From positions 23,663,045-23,727,044 of the forward strand of contig OW203990.1 in NCBI GenBank assembly GCA_934047225.1: a stretch of 64,000 nucleotides of DNA. The letters run 5' to 3'. The number at the start of each line of letters is the position of its first letter. The first letter of the stretch is position 1. The notes beneath the pieces were generated by a model. That model had not been told where the DNA came from and searched no databases. It saw only the letters and a list, made by a program, of their open reading frames with translations. The stretch comes from Ypsolopha sequella. Taxonomy: Eukaryota > Arthropoda > Insecta > Lepidoptera > Ypsolophidae. Of this stretch, positions 51,750 to 62,241 are shown piece by piece. The translations under genes were made by a program, and so were the position numbers.

Positions 51750-51994
51750 GTTTGAAGTACGACTAAGTGTATGACGTAGTTATATCAGATATACTTTTGA
51801 ATGCAACAGAATGACGTCAAGAAGACAAGATAGTGCTGCATGAGGATCAGGATCACAGGTTGCAAAGCGTTCTTTGTCACTGTTGATGGCACCTTTATTA
51901 GGAGTCAACTCGAATATAAATGATTAACATCTGTAAACCATAATTCAAGTCATTTTGTAAAATGTATTATCGAAGCAGTAGCACAACTCACTAC

Positions 51995-52075
51995 AGCACC
52001 AGGCACTGACGCTGCATGGCTCGCTTCATCGTCAATCGGTATCAAACTGGATTCGTTAAGGTGCATATACAAAGG
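51995..52075 (+). pseudogene. Fragment of a decayed FLYWCH exon
   Basis: CTGCATGGCTCGCTTCATCG followed by TCAATCGGTATCAAA matches the middle of exon 20 (CTGTAAGGCTCGCTTCATCG, TCAAGAAGGACCAAA). Only the second-cysteine region (CMARFIVN) remains, and neither end of the exon is present. Confidence 0.6.
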
Positions 52076-52502
52076 CCCTAAATTAGCAACTAGATGTGTA
52101 TCGGAACAAATATCGACCAAAACAACATTAAAATAACGTTTAAATCAGATCATTTCAAACAAATTTGTAGAAGAGTGCATTTAACATTCAAAGTCTCAGC
52201 TAAGCTTTTAAAGTTTGTGTGCTTGATTCGGAATCAAAAGTTACGGGATATATTTTTCAACTATATAATTATGTCAAGTATCGAGAATCTTCGTGTGCAC
52301 TGCTGTTACCAACTGTAGTGCAGAGCGATAGTTCTCCTACGAAGGATTAAGAATTACTTGCGATCACTTTTTGTGCTGTTATATCCATTTTTTTAACTTG
52401 CCCTCCAAATATTTCCGTCGTTCTTTTTTAATCGATCTTCTATTGAATAAAATTTTATTTTTATAGTGTGTAATTAAAGGAATATGTTTACTTTTATTTC
52501 AG

Positions 52503-52696
52503 TGCAATATACCTTTATAAAGTCTCGAAGAGGAAGAACGTTAATCATCATCGGGCCTTACAAGTTCTGTACTGATAAAGTGACACAGTTGAAAAAACGC
52601 TGGAGATGTTCCACTCACAGTCACATGAAATGTAAAGCTTTCATCCATACTTACGATGATGAAATTATTAAAATTAACAATGAGCATAATCACTAA
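52503..52696 (+). CDS. mod(mdg4): FLYWCH terminal exon 26
   Basis: 63 codons, phase 1, acceptor TACTTTTATTTCAG ending at 52,502. FIKSRRGRTLIIIGPYKF, then KRWRCSTHSHMKCKAF, DDEIIKINNEHNH and TAA. Nearly the same as exon 27, about 670 bp downstream. Gly-Pro replaces Gly-Gly before Y-K-F. Confidence 0.88.
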
Positions 52697-52727
52697 AATA
52701 TGATTAATTGAACGAGCGAGGGAAGTT

Positions 52728-53522
52728 TTCCGAGTCTACTTGAACAGTCTAATTCTTTTTTGTGCACGTGTATGATTACTCTCATTAATTTTTTAATTTT
52801 TCCTTAATGGTTTGCTGTAAGAAATCTCTTATTACAGATAAGCTAACCCATATGTACATACCTTTTACTGTAACTGTTTGTGTTCGTGTTTCTCTATACA
52901 ATTTTTTTTTAAATATTTATTAAAAGAAATAATATGTGTACAGTAAACAATAAAGAAAGAACAGTCCAGCGTTTGTATGTATGCATGAATGTACCATGTA
53001 TGAATGTTTGTTCGACGATAACACGAGTATTGTTGATCGGAACGTCATGAAATTTGGTAAGCCAGCAAATGAGACAAAAAAAATTGTTTCAAACATGAGC
53101 CAAATCGGTCAAGGGGTTGCCGAGACTGGGTTTAAAAGTAAATTAAAATAACATAATTACTTTAATTTCAGTGAAATATATAAAGTCTCGAAGAGGAAGG
53201 AGGTTAATCAGCATCGGACGTTACAAGTTCCGTACCGACTCAGTGACACAGTTGAAGAAACGCTGGAGATGTTCCAGTGACAGCCACATAAAATGTAAAG
53301 CTTTCATCCATACTTACGATGATGAAATTATCAAAATTAACAATGAGCATAATCACTAAAGTAGGATTTACTAGTACTTCGCTCCGAACTGTGAACTCGC
53401 GATTCAATCTTGACCGATTTGGCTCGTGTTCAAACTTTAAAACTTATTTTAGTATCATTTACTCGTCGTCGGACAAACATTCATTCATACATACAAACGC
53501 CAGATTGTTCAAGTAGACTCGG
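52728..53522. repeat. Imperfect inverted repeat enclosing exon 27
   Basis: Left arm pieces CGAGTCTACTTGAACAGTCT (52,728), GAATGTTTGTTCGACGATA (about 53,003) and AGCCAAATCGGTCAAGG (53,098) are mirrored on the right. The right-hand matches are TGACCGATTTGGCTCG (53,412), GTCGGACAAACATTCATTC and TGTTCAAGTAGACTCGG (to 53,522). Exon 27 lies in the middle. It may be a TIR element that surrounds or carries the exon. Confidence 0.7.
53172..53359 (+). CDS. mod(mdg4): FLYWCH terminal exon 27
   Basis: 61 codons, phase 1, acceptor TACTTTAATTTCAG ending at 53,171. KYIKSRRGRRLISIGRYKF, KRWRCSSDSHIKCKAF, DDEIIKINNEHNH and TAA. The final 60 bp are almost identical to exon 26. It lacks two residues of the lead, and CSTH has become CSSD. 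Confidence 0.87.
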
Positions 53523-53794
53523 TGAACTTCGTCTACGGATATCTTAAGGCGAAAAAATACGGGTGTTTCTTTTTTGTGTATTTCATGAAATACACGGAAA
53601 ATTATAATCAGTTTCTGGTATATGCATTTTGACTGTATAATCTAGGGTTTTGAAATTGGAAAACATGTTTGGATAAATTTTCCTCGATAGAAATAATTGT
53701 TGAAATGAGGCCTTCAAACACATTTTTTCTCCTCGTTTGACGAATAGGAACCAAGAACTCAAACATTTTTTATTAGGTGTGTTTTAACGATATC

Positions 53795-53960
53795 TAGAGA
53801 TTTGATATTTGAAATTTTCCTAGCTATTTTAGTTTGTTTTAATAAAAATATAAAACCAAATTTTTTCCCTTTTGCCCTGAATCCGCCCCTCTCGCACTGA
53901 GCGATTTTTTCCTTGGAGTGACAGTGAATATAAATAAAATTCGCATAGCCTCTTAAGTGT
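53795..53960 (+). repeat. Orphan copy of the exon 18 upstream intron
   Basis: TTTTTTCCCTTTTGCCCTGA, ATCCGCCCCTCTCGCA, GGAGTGACAGTGA and CATAGCCTCTTAAG match 39,053-39,150 in order. Where exon 18 has its pyrimidine tract and acceptor, this copy diverges and no exon follows. Confidence 0.75.
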
Positions 53961-54569
53961 TCCTTTCGCCAAACATGCTCTCGCGTTGGGATAGTTTAGC
54001 AAATTACATCAGAATATTTTTAACAATCAAAATTTTTGTTATTAGTTAAGTTGAACTACATCATGCATCATTTAGATTTGATACGAGTATCACCATCACC
54101 GAGGAAAAAAAATGAATTTGGCGTTGGAGCAATATTTTGCATTTGATTAAATGGATGGAAGTAATATCAAAAACTTTTAAATCCTTATTTAATATTTAAA
54201 ACAACAGACGGTAAATAAAAATAAATATGATATGTTAAAACTGTATTTTAATCCCTTTTTTAAACGTTACATTACTCATACTCTGCGTTCTCATTTGATC
54301 GATAAAAGACAGTGTTATAATAATAATATTTATCTACTCTCATACTGAAATATGGTTATTACAACATCAAAAGTGGTTTTGTAAGTACCTACATTGTTTA
54401 TCAAATGTTATAATATTACATTATAACATCGCAATCTGCACTGCGATTGGCCCTATTTATTATATCAACAATCAACAACAGAGAAGAGAAATAAATCCCG
54501 ACCTTATTTCTTAAGCCACGCCTCCTTACCCTGATTGGCCTTTGCAGCAGCATTACCGAGACGACGCAC

Positions 54570-54785
54570 CCGACTATCATGAACAAATGTCTTTTCATTT
54601 TTCGTGAAATTGTTAGTTGAAAATATTATGAATAGAGACGATATTTTTGATGGTCGTGGATAAAGTATTGTGTGCAAGTGAACATAATTAGAATTAAACA
54701 TAATTAGAATTAGATTAGGACACTTGAGTAAAACGAATAAAGTCACTTCGTTCGTTTTGTAAACAAGCACTCGTGTCCCAATGTT
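54570..54785 (-). repeat. Interspersed repeat, copy 2 of 2
   Basis: Inverted relative to 960-1180: CACTTCGTTCGTTTTG and GCACTCGTGTCCCA here, against TGGGACACGAGTGC and GAACGAAGTGAGTG there. GACGATATTTTTGATGGTCG is mirrored too. Confidence 0.55.
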
Positions 54786-55004
54786 CCAAATGATGTTACA
54801 ATTGCACAAAGTACTATTTATTTTAAATCCGTTACAATTATTAACTTAGGATAAACTTTCTTAACTATTACTACTGCGAACACACTTTTCGAGATACGTA
54901 ATTTTGATGAAGTATTGCAGTCAAAGATCTTTGTCGCAAAAAATATTCAAGTTAAGATTTCTATTTAAGAAAGTGCCAGTGGAAGTGAAGTTAAGTAAAC
55001 TATG

Positions 55005-55135
55005 ACAGAAATAAATTTCTATGTTTGAACACTTGGCGATTTATCCATCGCAAGGAGATATAAATTAACATTATATCATTGCGGTATAGAAACGCAGAAA
55101 GAAAAGTAAATCTGGATGTGAGGAGCTCTGAATAC
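55005..55135 (-). repeat. Repeat segment, inverted relative to 47,020-47,130
   Basis: TAAATTTCTATGTTTGAACA, CTTGGCGATTTATCCATC and GTAAATCTGGATGTGAGGAG are the reverse complement of the block before the first tRNA-like repeat. Confidence 0.7.
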
Positions 55136-55139
55136 ATAA

Positions 55140-55440
55140 TTAACGCGTAATGGTCTTTGACTAGCTTTGAATACACTAGCGTCCTCTAGGCGCCAAGTGG
55201 CTCACTGTAAAGTGAGTATCTATAAATATCATTGCAGTATGGGAAAGCACATCGGTAAATTCACGAGTTGTGTTGAGACCTGGATAGCTCAGTGGTTAGA
55301 GCAATCGCCCGGCAAGCGAGAGGTCCCGGGTTCGAATCCCAGTTCAGAGCTCCTCACACCCAGATTTACTTTTCTTTCTGCTTTTCTATACTGCAATGAT
55401 GTAATGTTAATGAAGGTAAGTACATAGTACCGCGAGAAAA
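55140..55440 (+). repeat. tRNA-derived SINE-like repeat, copy 2
   Basis: CTTTGACTAGCTTTGAATAC, CGCCAAGTGGCTCACTGTAA and GCAGTATGGGAAAGCACATC precede the tRNA-like part. It ends near TAATGTTAATGAAGG, less than 60 bp before the exon 28 acceptor. Confidence 0.75.
55277..55350 (+). tRNA. tRNA-like pseudogene/SINE head
   Basis: A box TAGCTCAGTGG and B box GGTTCGAATCC. The anticodon loop CCGGCAA would give GGC (Ala), but position 33 is C and the acceptor stem does not pair well. Best read as a SINE head. Confidence 0.5.
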
Positions 55441-55468
55441 GGACCTAAAACTAATGTCTTTATTTCAG

Positions 55469-55719
55469 TTAGTAATGCAGTATTCCAATTTGCTACATCA
55501 ACAAGAGGAAGAAGAATGATAGTATTTGAAGACCACTGTTTTCACCTAACTACTGATAATCGCAGGACTACATTAACGAAAAGATGGAGGTGTTCCAGAG
55601 TCAATAAAGGTTGCAGAGCGCGGCTGATCACTGTTGACGACGAAATATTAAGATATAATAACGAACATAATCACGCACCAGTCCCGGTCCCAGATGAATT
55701 TATAATAGATATTGTATAA
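55469..55719 (+). CDS. mod(mdg4): FLYWCH terminal exon 28 (proline-rich tail)
   Basis: 82 codons, phase 1, acceptor TCTTTATTTCAG ending at 55,468. A second AG at 55,480 would start the exon 12 bp later in the same frame, removing four residues. FATSTRGRRMIVFEDHCFHL, then KRWRCSRVNKGCRARL, NEHNHAPVPVPDEFIIDIV and TAA. The tail PVPVPDE is unique in the window. Confidence 0.86.
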
Positions 55720-55879
55720 CCTAACACTAAAAATTATAAAACAATAAGTTGGTAAAGACTTAACATTTTTAAGTAATACTCGAATCTAGCATTTTGCCCG
55801 CGAATTTCTGTTTCCGCCCTCTATTTCTCCTATAATTTCTTATCTCAAAATGGATACTGCTCAGCTCTAACCGGTCGGC

Positions 55880-56350
55880 CACAGCTTCAGGCTTCAAGAG
55901 GCGCGCCAAGCGGTTCTTCTTGCGAAGGCGCTGGCCGAGAGAACAAATGTATGAAGTTGTATAGAGCCGGCCATGGGTAGCCGCTCGCGCGTCTTGTCCG
56001 GCCTCGAGTGAGGGACGGCGGTGTGCGGGGAGGCGGGCGGTTAAAACAGTGATCGAGCGCACAGGACGAACCTAGTGTCGAGTGCTTTGAGCGAGCGAGC
56101 GCGCTATACATCCGATGCGGTGGAAGGCGCCGACGGGTGTCGTGGCAGGGCAAAACCCGTCGCAAAAACCGCAAGAAGCGCCGCCAGAAGTCTGTAGCTG
56201 GTAGCGGCAAGCGCGTACTGTCACTGCTCGCGCGCGTGTTTGGCGTCCTAGAATACTTCGGTACGTTTGTTTTAGACCGCTCGCCGCTACCGCTCGCCGC
56301 TGCCGCGCGCCGTCCGTCTGTGTGGCTGAGCGCAAAGTCATCAATGAAGG
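55880..56350. promoter_or_regulatory. GC-rich, CpG-rich island (candidate internal promoter)
   Basis: About 470 bp with dense CpG (GCTCGCGCGTCTTG, GAGCGAGCGAGCGCG, CTCGCGCGCG) in otherwise AT-rich DNA. Overlapping open frames on both strands are a by-product of composition and match nothing I know. In Drosophila, mod(mdg4) 3' exons can be transcribed separately, so an internal promoter is possible. Confidence 0.35.
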
Positions 56351-56635
56351 CATTCATATGTACGACCGCATGATGACAGGCTAATTGCCTCAGAGGTCTA
56401 GGATTTAAAATGGAATTTATGTTAAAGTTTAAAGCGAAAATAGACCCTCGCAATATGACTCTGCACTTATAATATTTTTATAGGTGATATTGTTAATGAT
56501 GCAATTTAATATTTAAGTAATTATTACAAATGATTTGAAACCTACAACTACTTTGTTTATTATTTGTGCTCTTATCCTGAGACGTCACACGTCTCATACC
56601 TCAGACGAATGATACATTCTACCAACATAAATATA

Positions 56636-56772
56636 CAGTACCCGGCAGTAAATAATGCACATCGGCTATGTTCGGTTTCGTAGAACGCCTTCTCTGTCAC
56701 CGGACTGTTAGAGCTTCGTGCGACAGAGATGACGCTACGATACGATGCGCATTATTTACTGCCGGGGCCTAT
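56636..56772. mobile_element. Short TIR MITE
   Basis: CCCGGCAGTAAATAATGC at the left and GCATTATTTACTGCCGGG at the right. ATCG/CGAT and CTCTGTC/GACAGAG mirrored further in. 137 bp. Confidence 0.85.
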
Positions 56773-56916
56773 AGTTATATTTACGTTTTGTTGATTTTAT
56801 TATTCTTGTACTAAATAGGAATAATAAATAAAATAATCCAGAAAAAAATATTTAATTACGAGTATTTTTTTAATTTATTCTACCTAATAAGTAATAATTT
56901 TCTTAATTAGTTGCAG

Positions 56917-57206
56917 TGACTTTTGTGAAAAACGCTAAGGGAAATCAACTGGCAATTTTACATGGCTATTCATACTACTTCGTAAGCAATAACAATAGTT
57001 GCACTACTTCACAATATAGATGCACCAAACTTGGTAAACAAGGCAGATTATGCAAAGCTCGCTTCCTCATCAAGTCGGATCGATCATTTGTCAAGAAGCA
57101 TACATATTTGCAACATACTCATGACCCGCAGAAATATGTCATCCGTAATGGTGTTTATTACAGTATGTCTAACTGTGGTGAGCCCAAGATATTTGCATGC
57201 TTTTGA
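56917..57206 (+). CDS. mod(mdg4): FLYWCH terminal exon 29 (tailed subclass, longest)
   Basis: 95 codons, phase 1, acceptor TTAATTAGTTGCAG ending at 56,916. FVKNAKGNQLAILHGYSYYF, then QYRCTKLGKQGRLCKARF (wider cysteine spacing than usual), HTHDPQKYVIRNGVYY, then SMSNCGEPKIFACF. The last pair is H-T-H. Paralog of exon 20. The two extra cysteines in the tail are unique. AATAAAATAAA lies near 57,276. Confidence 0.86.
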
Positions 57207-57386
57207 TGTTTTAAAAATAAACATTTGTTAATTTGCAATATTTGTATTCTATAGTTATATTTTTATTGATTGATGAATAAAATAAATATGGCAAACGTAA
57301 TTTTTATTACTTTATATTACCGAACGGTTACAAAAATCAGCGGAAAAAGTTCATAACTACCTTTTTAATTTTTTAATTTCTTAAAG

Positions 57387-57611
57387 GAATTTTGATGATA
57401 TATTCAATATTTAACGGAAATCTCTCCAAGAACAGAAGGCTGTTGCAAAAGGTTGGAAACGGGATGTATAAAGACTCGTATCGAGAAACAAACCTAGCGA
57501 CAATATGGAAATTATGCATGTTCTACTGGTAAATTACGGGAATGTCTTGCTACAACAACCCACACGTTAGAAGAAAATATTGTGGAATATACAGAAAATA
57601 ATAATTGCTAA
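57387..57611 (+). pseudogene. Decayed FLYWCH exon
   Basis: In phase 1 after an acceptor-like TTTCTTAAAG (57,386) the frame reads IFNGNLSKNRRLLQKVGNG, then WKLCMFYW and a stop. After a one-base shift it continues ECLATTTTHTLEENIVEY, then TENNNC and a stop. The order matches a FLYWCH finger, but the stop, the frameshift and N-N-N in place of H-N-H disable it. No close paralog here. Confidence 0.65.
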
Positions 57612-60024
57612 TCAATCAATCAATCAAAAGTTCATTTGTCCAAAAGCATATTACAAAAGTTTTTACGTTAAATGTTACATGTTAGTTCCAATGCTATCTG
57701 CCAGGCCAGCATACACATATTTTAAAGTAATCATAAATTAAATTAAACCAATTATTTACAATTAATTTATCACTTAAAAGTTAACCTACCAAAACAAATC
57801 ACAAATAAAATATTTTACATGTACTTAATTTTATAATGTGAAAATAACAATGTCAATTTATTCCTAATATAATAAAATAAAACAAAATAGCACAAAATAG
57901 CAAATAGCACATTTCAAATACCAATGTCATTGTTTTCTATGTCATTGTCCAGGTAAAGCTAAATACCTGTTGTAGCCCTTCTTTTTCTTTTATGAAATCT
58001 ATCGAGATTATACTGAATAAATCTCGTATAATGTTGGGTGATTTGACATATTCAAATCGCCTTGCTGCGGTGAGCGTACCTATGCGTGCTTGACGCAAAA
58101 CGGATTATGTCTTTTTTTTTATTTCTGGCGGTTAAGAAAGGAATCGAAGCATTCTTCCTGAATTGTCCTGTTTTGGCTCAAATTACTGGTTCCCTCAGGA
58201 GAGGATTCAAGCATTTTTTGTGCAAAGGCAGTAATTAAGGTTAGTATTATGTAGTACATAAAAATCTTTTTATATTTTTGTGATTTGGAGTTGCCGCGTT
58301 GTCATGACCCGATTTCGTCTTCAAATCGAAATCTGGTCATGACAACGATAACTTCACCCTTTTAAGTCATGAAATCTTTATATTTCATCGCTTTGGTGCT
58401 ATCCCCGTCATTTCGAGATTAAAATTCTATTAGAATCATATTTGTAACCCTGGCACGTGGAGTCACATGGCGCAGAGGTTAGGTTTTGAACAAGACATTG
58501 TCATTGTCATTACATAAATATAGTAACTCGTATATTTATAAAGCCAAGGATACACGATGTTACCAAAATCGAGTGTCAATGTGTGTGACACATGCTTATT
58601 TGTGTGTAATACTGTGATGGCATGCAAATTCTTTGCACACACACATTCATAAAGCACCACCAAAGCGAAATAAGTATTTTAAATAAAAAATTAAAGGATA
58701 AATTTGCTATTCCTAAGAACGAAGTCATAAATTAGTGCCTACACTACGGGTGGGTCAGTTGTCAATAATTATTTTTTGTTCGCATACGCATAGGCAGCGT
58801 TTAAATGAGATATGCAACACAGATGTGGATCACGGAAGCAGGCGGAGTGTAGTAGACAACGTTCTTTGATTATTGTGTGAATTTGAGCTTTAACAACTCA
58901 AATTCTAAGGATAAATTTGTTCGAGGACAAATGATATTGTACTGGGAATTTATCTTCTAATTACAGACATAGGACAGATCGAGAGATCGAGGTGGATTAT
59001 TGTGCAAAGGCAAGGGTTTGGGATTGAAACCTAGATTCGTGCTGACTACAGTTGGAGAAGGCCTAGCTGTTTGGTGGGAAGTCCTGGATCGGGAGAAAGC
59101 GTCCGAAAAATGGTGACGATTGCGTCATCGTTTGACCAGCCAATCACAAATCAAGAGAACGTGACGTCATAGGCATGGGCGTGCGTCGAAGTCGATAATA
59201 GCGGATCTGTGCTTAAGTGAAATTAGACATTATAAGTGCAGTGATAAGAGTGAAAGTAGATTAATTAGTTGTTAAGATATATTTGGGAAGCTTTGTTGTA
59301 AAATGAGAAAAGGAGAGAGAGTTAGTCGAGGTTTTGACACGTAAAGGACAGGACACTGATTTGTCCAAGAGATAAACAAATATAATTGTTTGTCTTAAAT
59401 CTTAAATCAAAATTGTTGTGAAGCTGTAAATGTTGTGATGAGAGCGATGCCGGGATCACACAATAAAAGCTAAGTACATACATAAAACCTTCGGTTAAAA
59501 ATCGATATTGTGATTGAATTTTCCTAAATATTAAAATTCAAGTTAAGTGGTAACATAACGTTATCTATGGAATATTGGCTCCATTTTCGAGCAAAGTAGT
59601 TAAAAGCGAGGGGTTGAAACTATATTCCACAATATTGTATATTTACCGATATAAACCTTGTATTTGTTAGAGAACACAATGTTATTTAACATTTAACGAA
59701 ATGTACAGAGATTCCGATACATGTCTAATATAATCGGACATTTAAGCAACATAAAAATTGCATGCTCTGACAAATTATTTATGTGTTCTTTATTGCTCTA
59801 AAAATTCTTTTGAGACAAAGCTGACAGAGGCGACTCGTTAGTAGATATTTACGTTCATATTGTCTCTGATGATATAAACAAGTGAGGATTGTTTATACAT
59901 ATTTGTTATACAAGGGAGAGAGCTCAGTTTAATAGACCTGTGCCAATCTGTCGTTCGAACCGACGGATTATTTATTTATAAAGAAAGACACAGTGATCAT
60001 GTCCCAGTTATGCGATATGTTCTA

Positions 60025-60270
60025 TACTGGTGATGTAAACAAGTAATATTGTTATAAAAAGAGAGTTCAGTTCGACTCTGAATCTTGAAATCGTTTAAAG
60101 AAATAGATGTATGGTTGTGTGTTGGTAGCGTAAATATTGTCTCACTGGTGATGTAAACAATATTATTATACATAAACAATATATACATTAACATATATTG
60201 TTATACAAAGAATAATTCAGTTCGAATCTGAATCATGAAATCGTTTAAAGAAATAAATGTACAGTTGTCT
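60025..60270 (+). repeat. Two imperfect tandem units of about 120 bp
   Basis: Each unit reads CTGGTGATGTAAACAA, then GTTATA, CAGTTCGA.TCTGAATC.TGAAATCG, then TTTAAAGAAATA.ATGTA. An older third unit may lie near 59,870-59,935. Confidence 0.7.
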
Positions 60271-60541
60271 TAAAAATGTAATTCTTATGTACTAGATAAA
60301 CTATAGATAATAAGGCCAAAGGGGTTTTTTGTAGTCGTTGTCTTTCCTCTTTATTAAATTCATTTTGGGCCATTTTGAGAACCACGATAAAAGATTTATT
60401 AAATTAGTAGAGTCTTTAAAGCATATGCCTGTGTTTATCTCTTCTTAACCATTCCTTTTATGGCTTAGATATCTTGAATCAAGTAAATAATAGTATATTA
60501 ACTTAATCGATTAATATATATCCGATATCAATAACATGGTA

Positions 60542-60719
60542 TCATGATTTATATAAAAACGGCTCACCTCGATACGTGTTATGATCGGGAAAGCCGACCA
60601 GTTTCAGCAGATTTAGACTGCCTTCATCTGGGCGAGTAAGGCAGTCTAAATCTGCTGAAACTGGTCGGCTTTCCCGATCATAACACGTATTGAGGTGAGC
60701 CGTTTTTATATAAATCATG
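60542..60719. mobile_element. Palindromic MITE family 3, copy 2
   Basis: Almost perfect palindrome of 178 bp: TCATGATTTATATAAAAACG at one end and its reverse complement at the other. The inner arm GCAGATTTAGACTGCCTT is mirrored as well. Confidence 0.9.
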
Positions 60720-61440
60720 AATTATACTCAAGTCTCATTTAATTCTATAACATGGTACCAGTTCAGACACAATGGGAAAGTAATTCAATAGTCAAGTCCG
60801 AGTCTAGACTTTCATGGTTAGAACCTGCACGGATGTGGATGTGTATGTATGTATAGGCGCCAATACATATATATATAGCTATATGCGTGTGTGGGGGCAG
60901 GTGGGGCGGGCGAGGCCCGGCGAGCCATCTCAATACTGGGTAACCTAAGGGGGTGGTCATGAAAACCAGCACGTTCACCAAATCAAACAAACTAGACTTG
61001 ACATCGTGACTGACCACTTTTTGGTGGAAGACTCGAACAGACCATGTTTTTTGGAACCTCGGAAAGTATAATATGTTTTTTTATACTCCTCATATTTCGG
61101 TACGCTGTCAATAGAATTATGAAGTAAGGGTACGTCCCTAGTGTAAACCCAACAAATCTTTTCGTACCTTTTCGAAGATAGCGTCCAGGTGGTTTTCATT
61201 ATCAAAATTATTATTCAAAGCTAGAAAGGGTCAAAATTCACGGGAAAGAGTGAGATGGCACTCTATACACCTTTGTGTATCACTCGCACGAACTCCAAAA
61301 TTGGCGTTCAATTTGAATTGATGCAATTCGATTCCTTGGATTGTGACAATGATGAACGGTATAAACAATATGGGTTTGGATACGTAATGGTTTAATAGTT
61401 AAATAATTAAATTATAAAATCAAAATGTTCCGCGTTTCAG

Positions 61441-61547
61441 AAATGTCAGATCTGTATGGTATGTCTAAACGACCGCTCATACTGTTTTGGGTTTGCAAAA
61501 TCGTAACATCACATAGCACAACTTTAAACGAAAAATTTTACATCTAA
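61441..61547 (+). pseudogene. Possible shrunken FLYWCH exon
   Basis: After a good acceptor TTCCGCGTTTCAG (61,440), phase 1 gives 34 codons: MSKRPLILFWVCKIVTSHST, then TLNEKFYI and a stop. SKRPLI and FWVC echo the lead and first zinc ligand of a FLYWCH exon, with the middle, the second cysteine and H-x-H missing. Chance similarity is possible. Confidence 0.3.
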
Positions 61548-62241
61548 TTATTTTTTCGAAGAATTAATTTTATATTAATTAATTCATTCCAGAGGTTATC
61601 TCCTACATCCAACGTCACTCACAACCATCTCCTCTCTATGATTCATGTGTTTCAAGTTTTTAATAATTGTTATTATACTTTCAACGCGGGCACGTCGGGA
61701 CATTTTTGCATTTTTTCAGGAATGACGATACCAAATTATGTTTTTTTTTGTGTATGAATGAGACAACATTAAGCTAACAGCAACAGTAATTAAATTTTTG
61801 AAAAGGGTCAGCTGTAAAAAAGTATTACGAATCTTATCATGGGAATGGATGGCATTTAGGACGAACTGTTTTTGAAGATTTAATTTTGGTCATCAAACTA
61901 ACAATAAAAACAAAATTTAATACGTAGATGTAAAACCTTGAAATCAATTTTCAAACAAAAAACAAATAATTAAAATAGCTTTTGATTTAAAGGAATAATG
62001 AACTCATGAATCTGTAAGAAAATTTGGGCTATTTCATATGTAAAGACCTATTATTCCATCTGATGCCCTTTATTTAAATGCTTGAATGAGATATTTTGAG
62101 CCATTTACTATATTATTAAAATGTAATGTCTTCCATTTTAGAGCCCAGGTTATTTAATGCCATATTTGGATACTGTAAAGTCATAATTATAACTTTTATT
62201 AACATGTTTTAATTTAATGTATTTTGTTAATATCCACACAG

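Larger units (their letters stand above)
57612..61440. other. 3.8 kb without an intact exon
   Basis: AT-rich, with (AATC)n near 57,612, a hairpin at 58,297-58,348 (CGTTGTCATGACC mirrored) and a TGACGTCATA/CCAATCA cluster near 59,140-59,170 that could be promoter-like. Imperfect tandem repeats lie at 60,025-60,270, and the family 3 MITE at 60,542-60,719. I found no FLYWCH coding block. Confidence 0.55.

Noticed and set aside
55769..56453. Overlapping open frames on both strands (up to 188 residues)
   Set aside because: A product of the CpG-rich island; low-complexity, arginine/proline-rich, no known motif.
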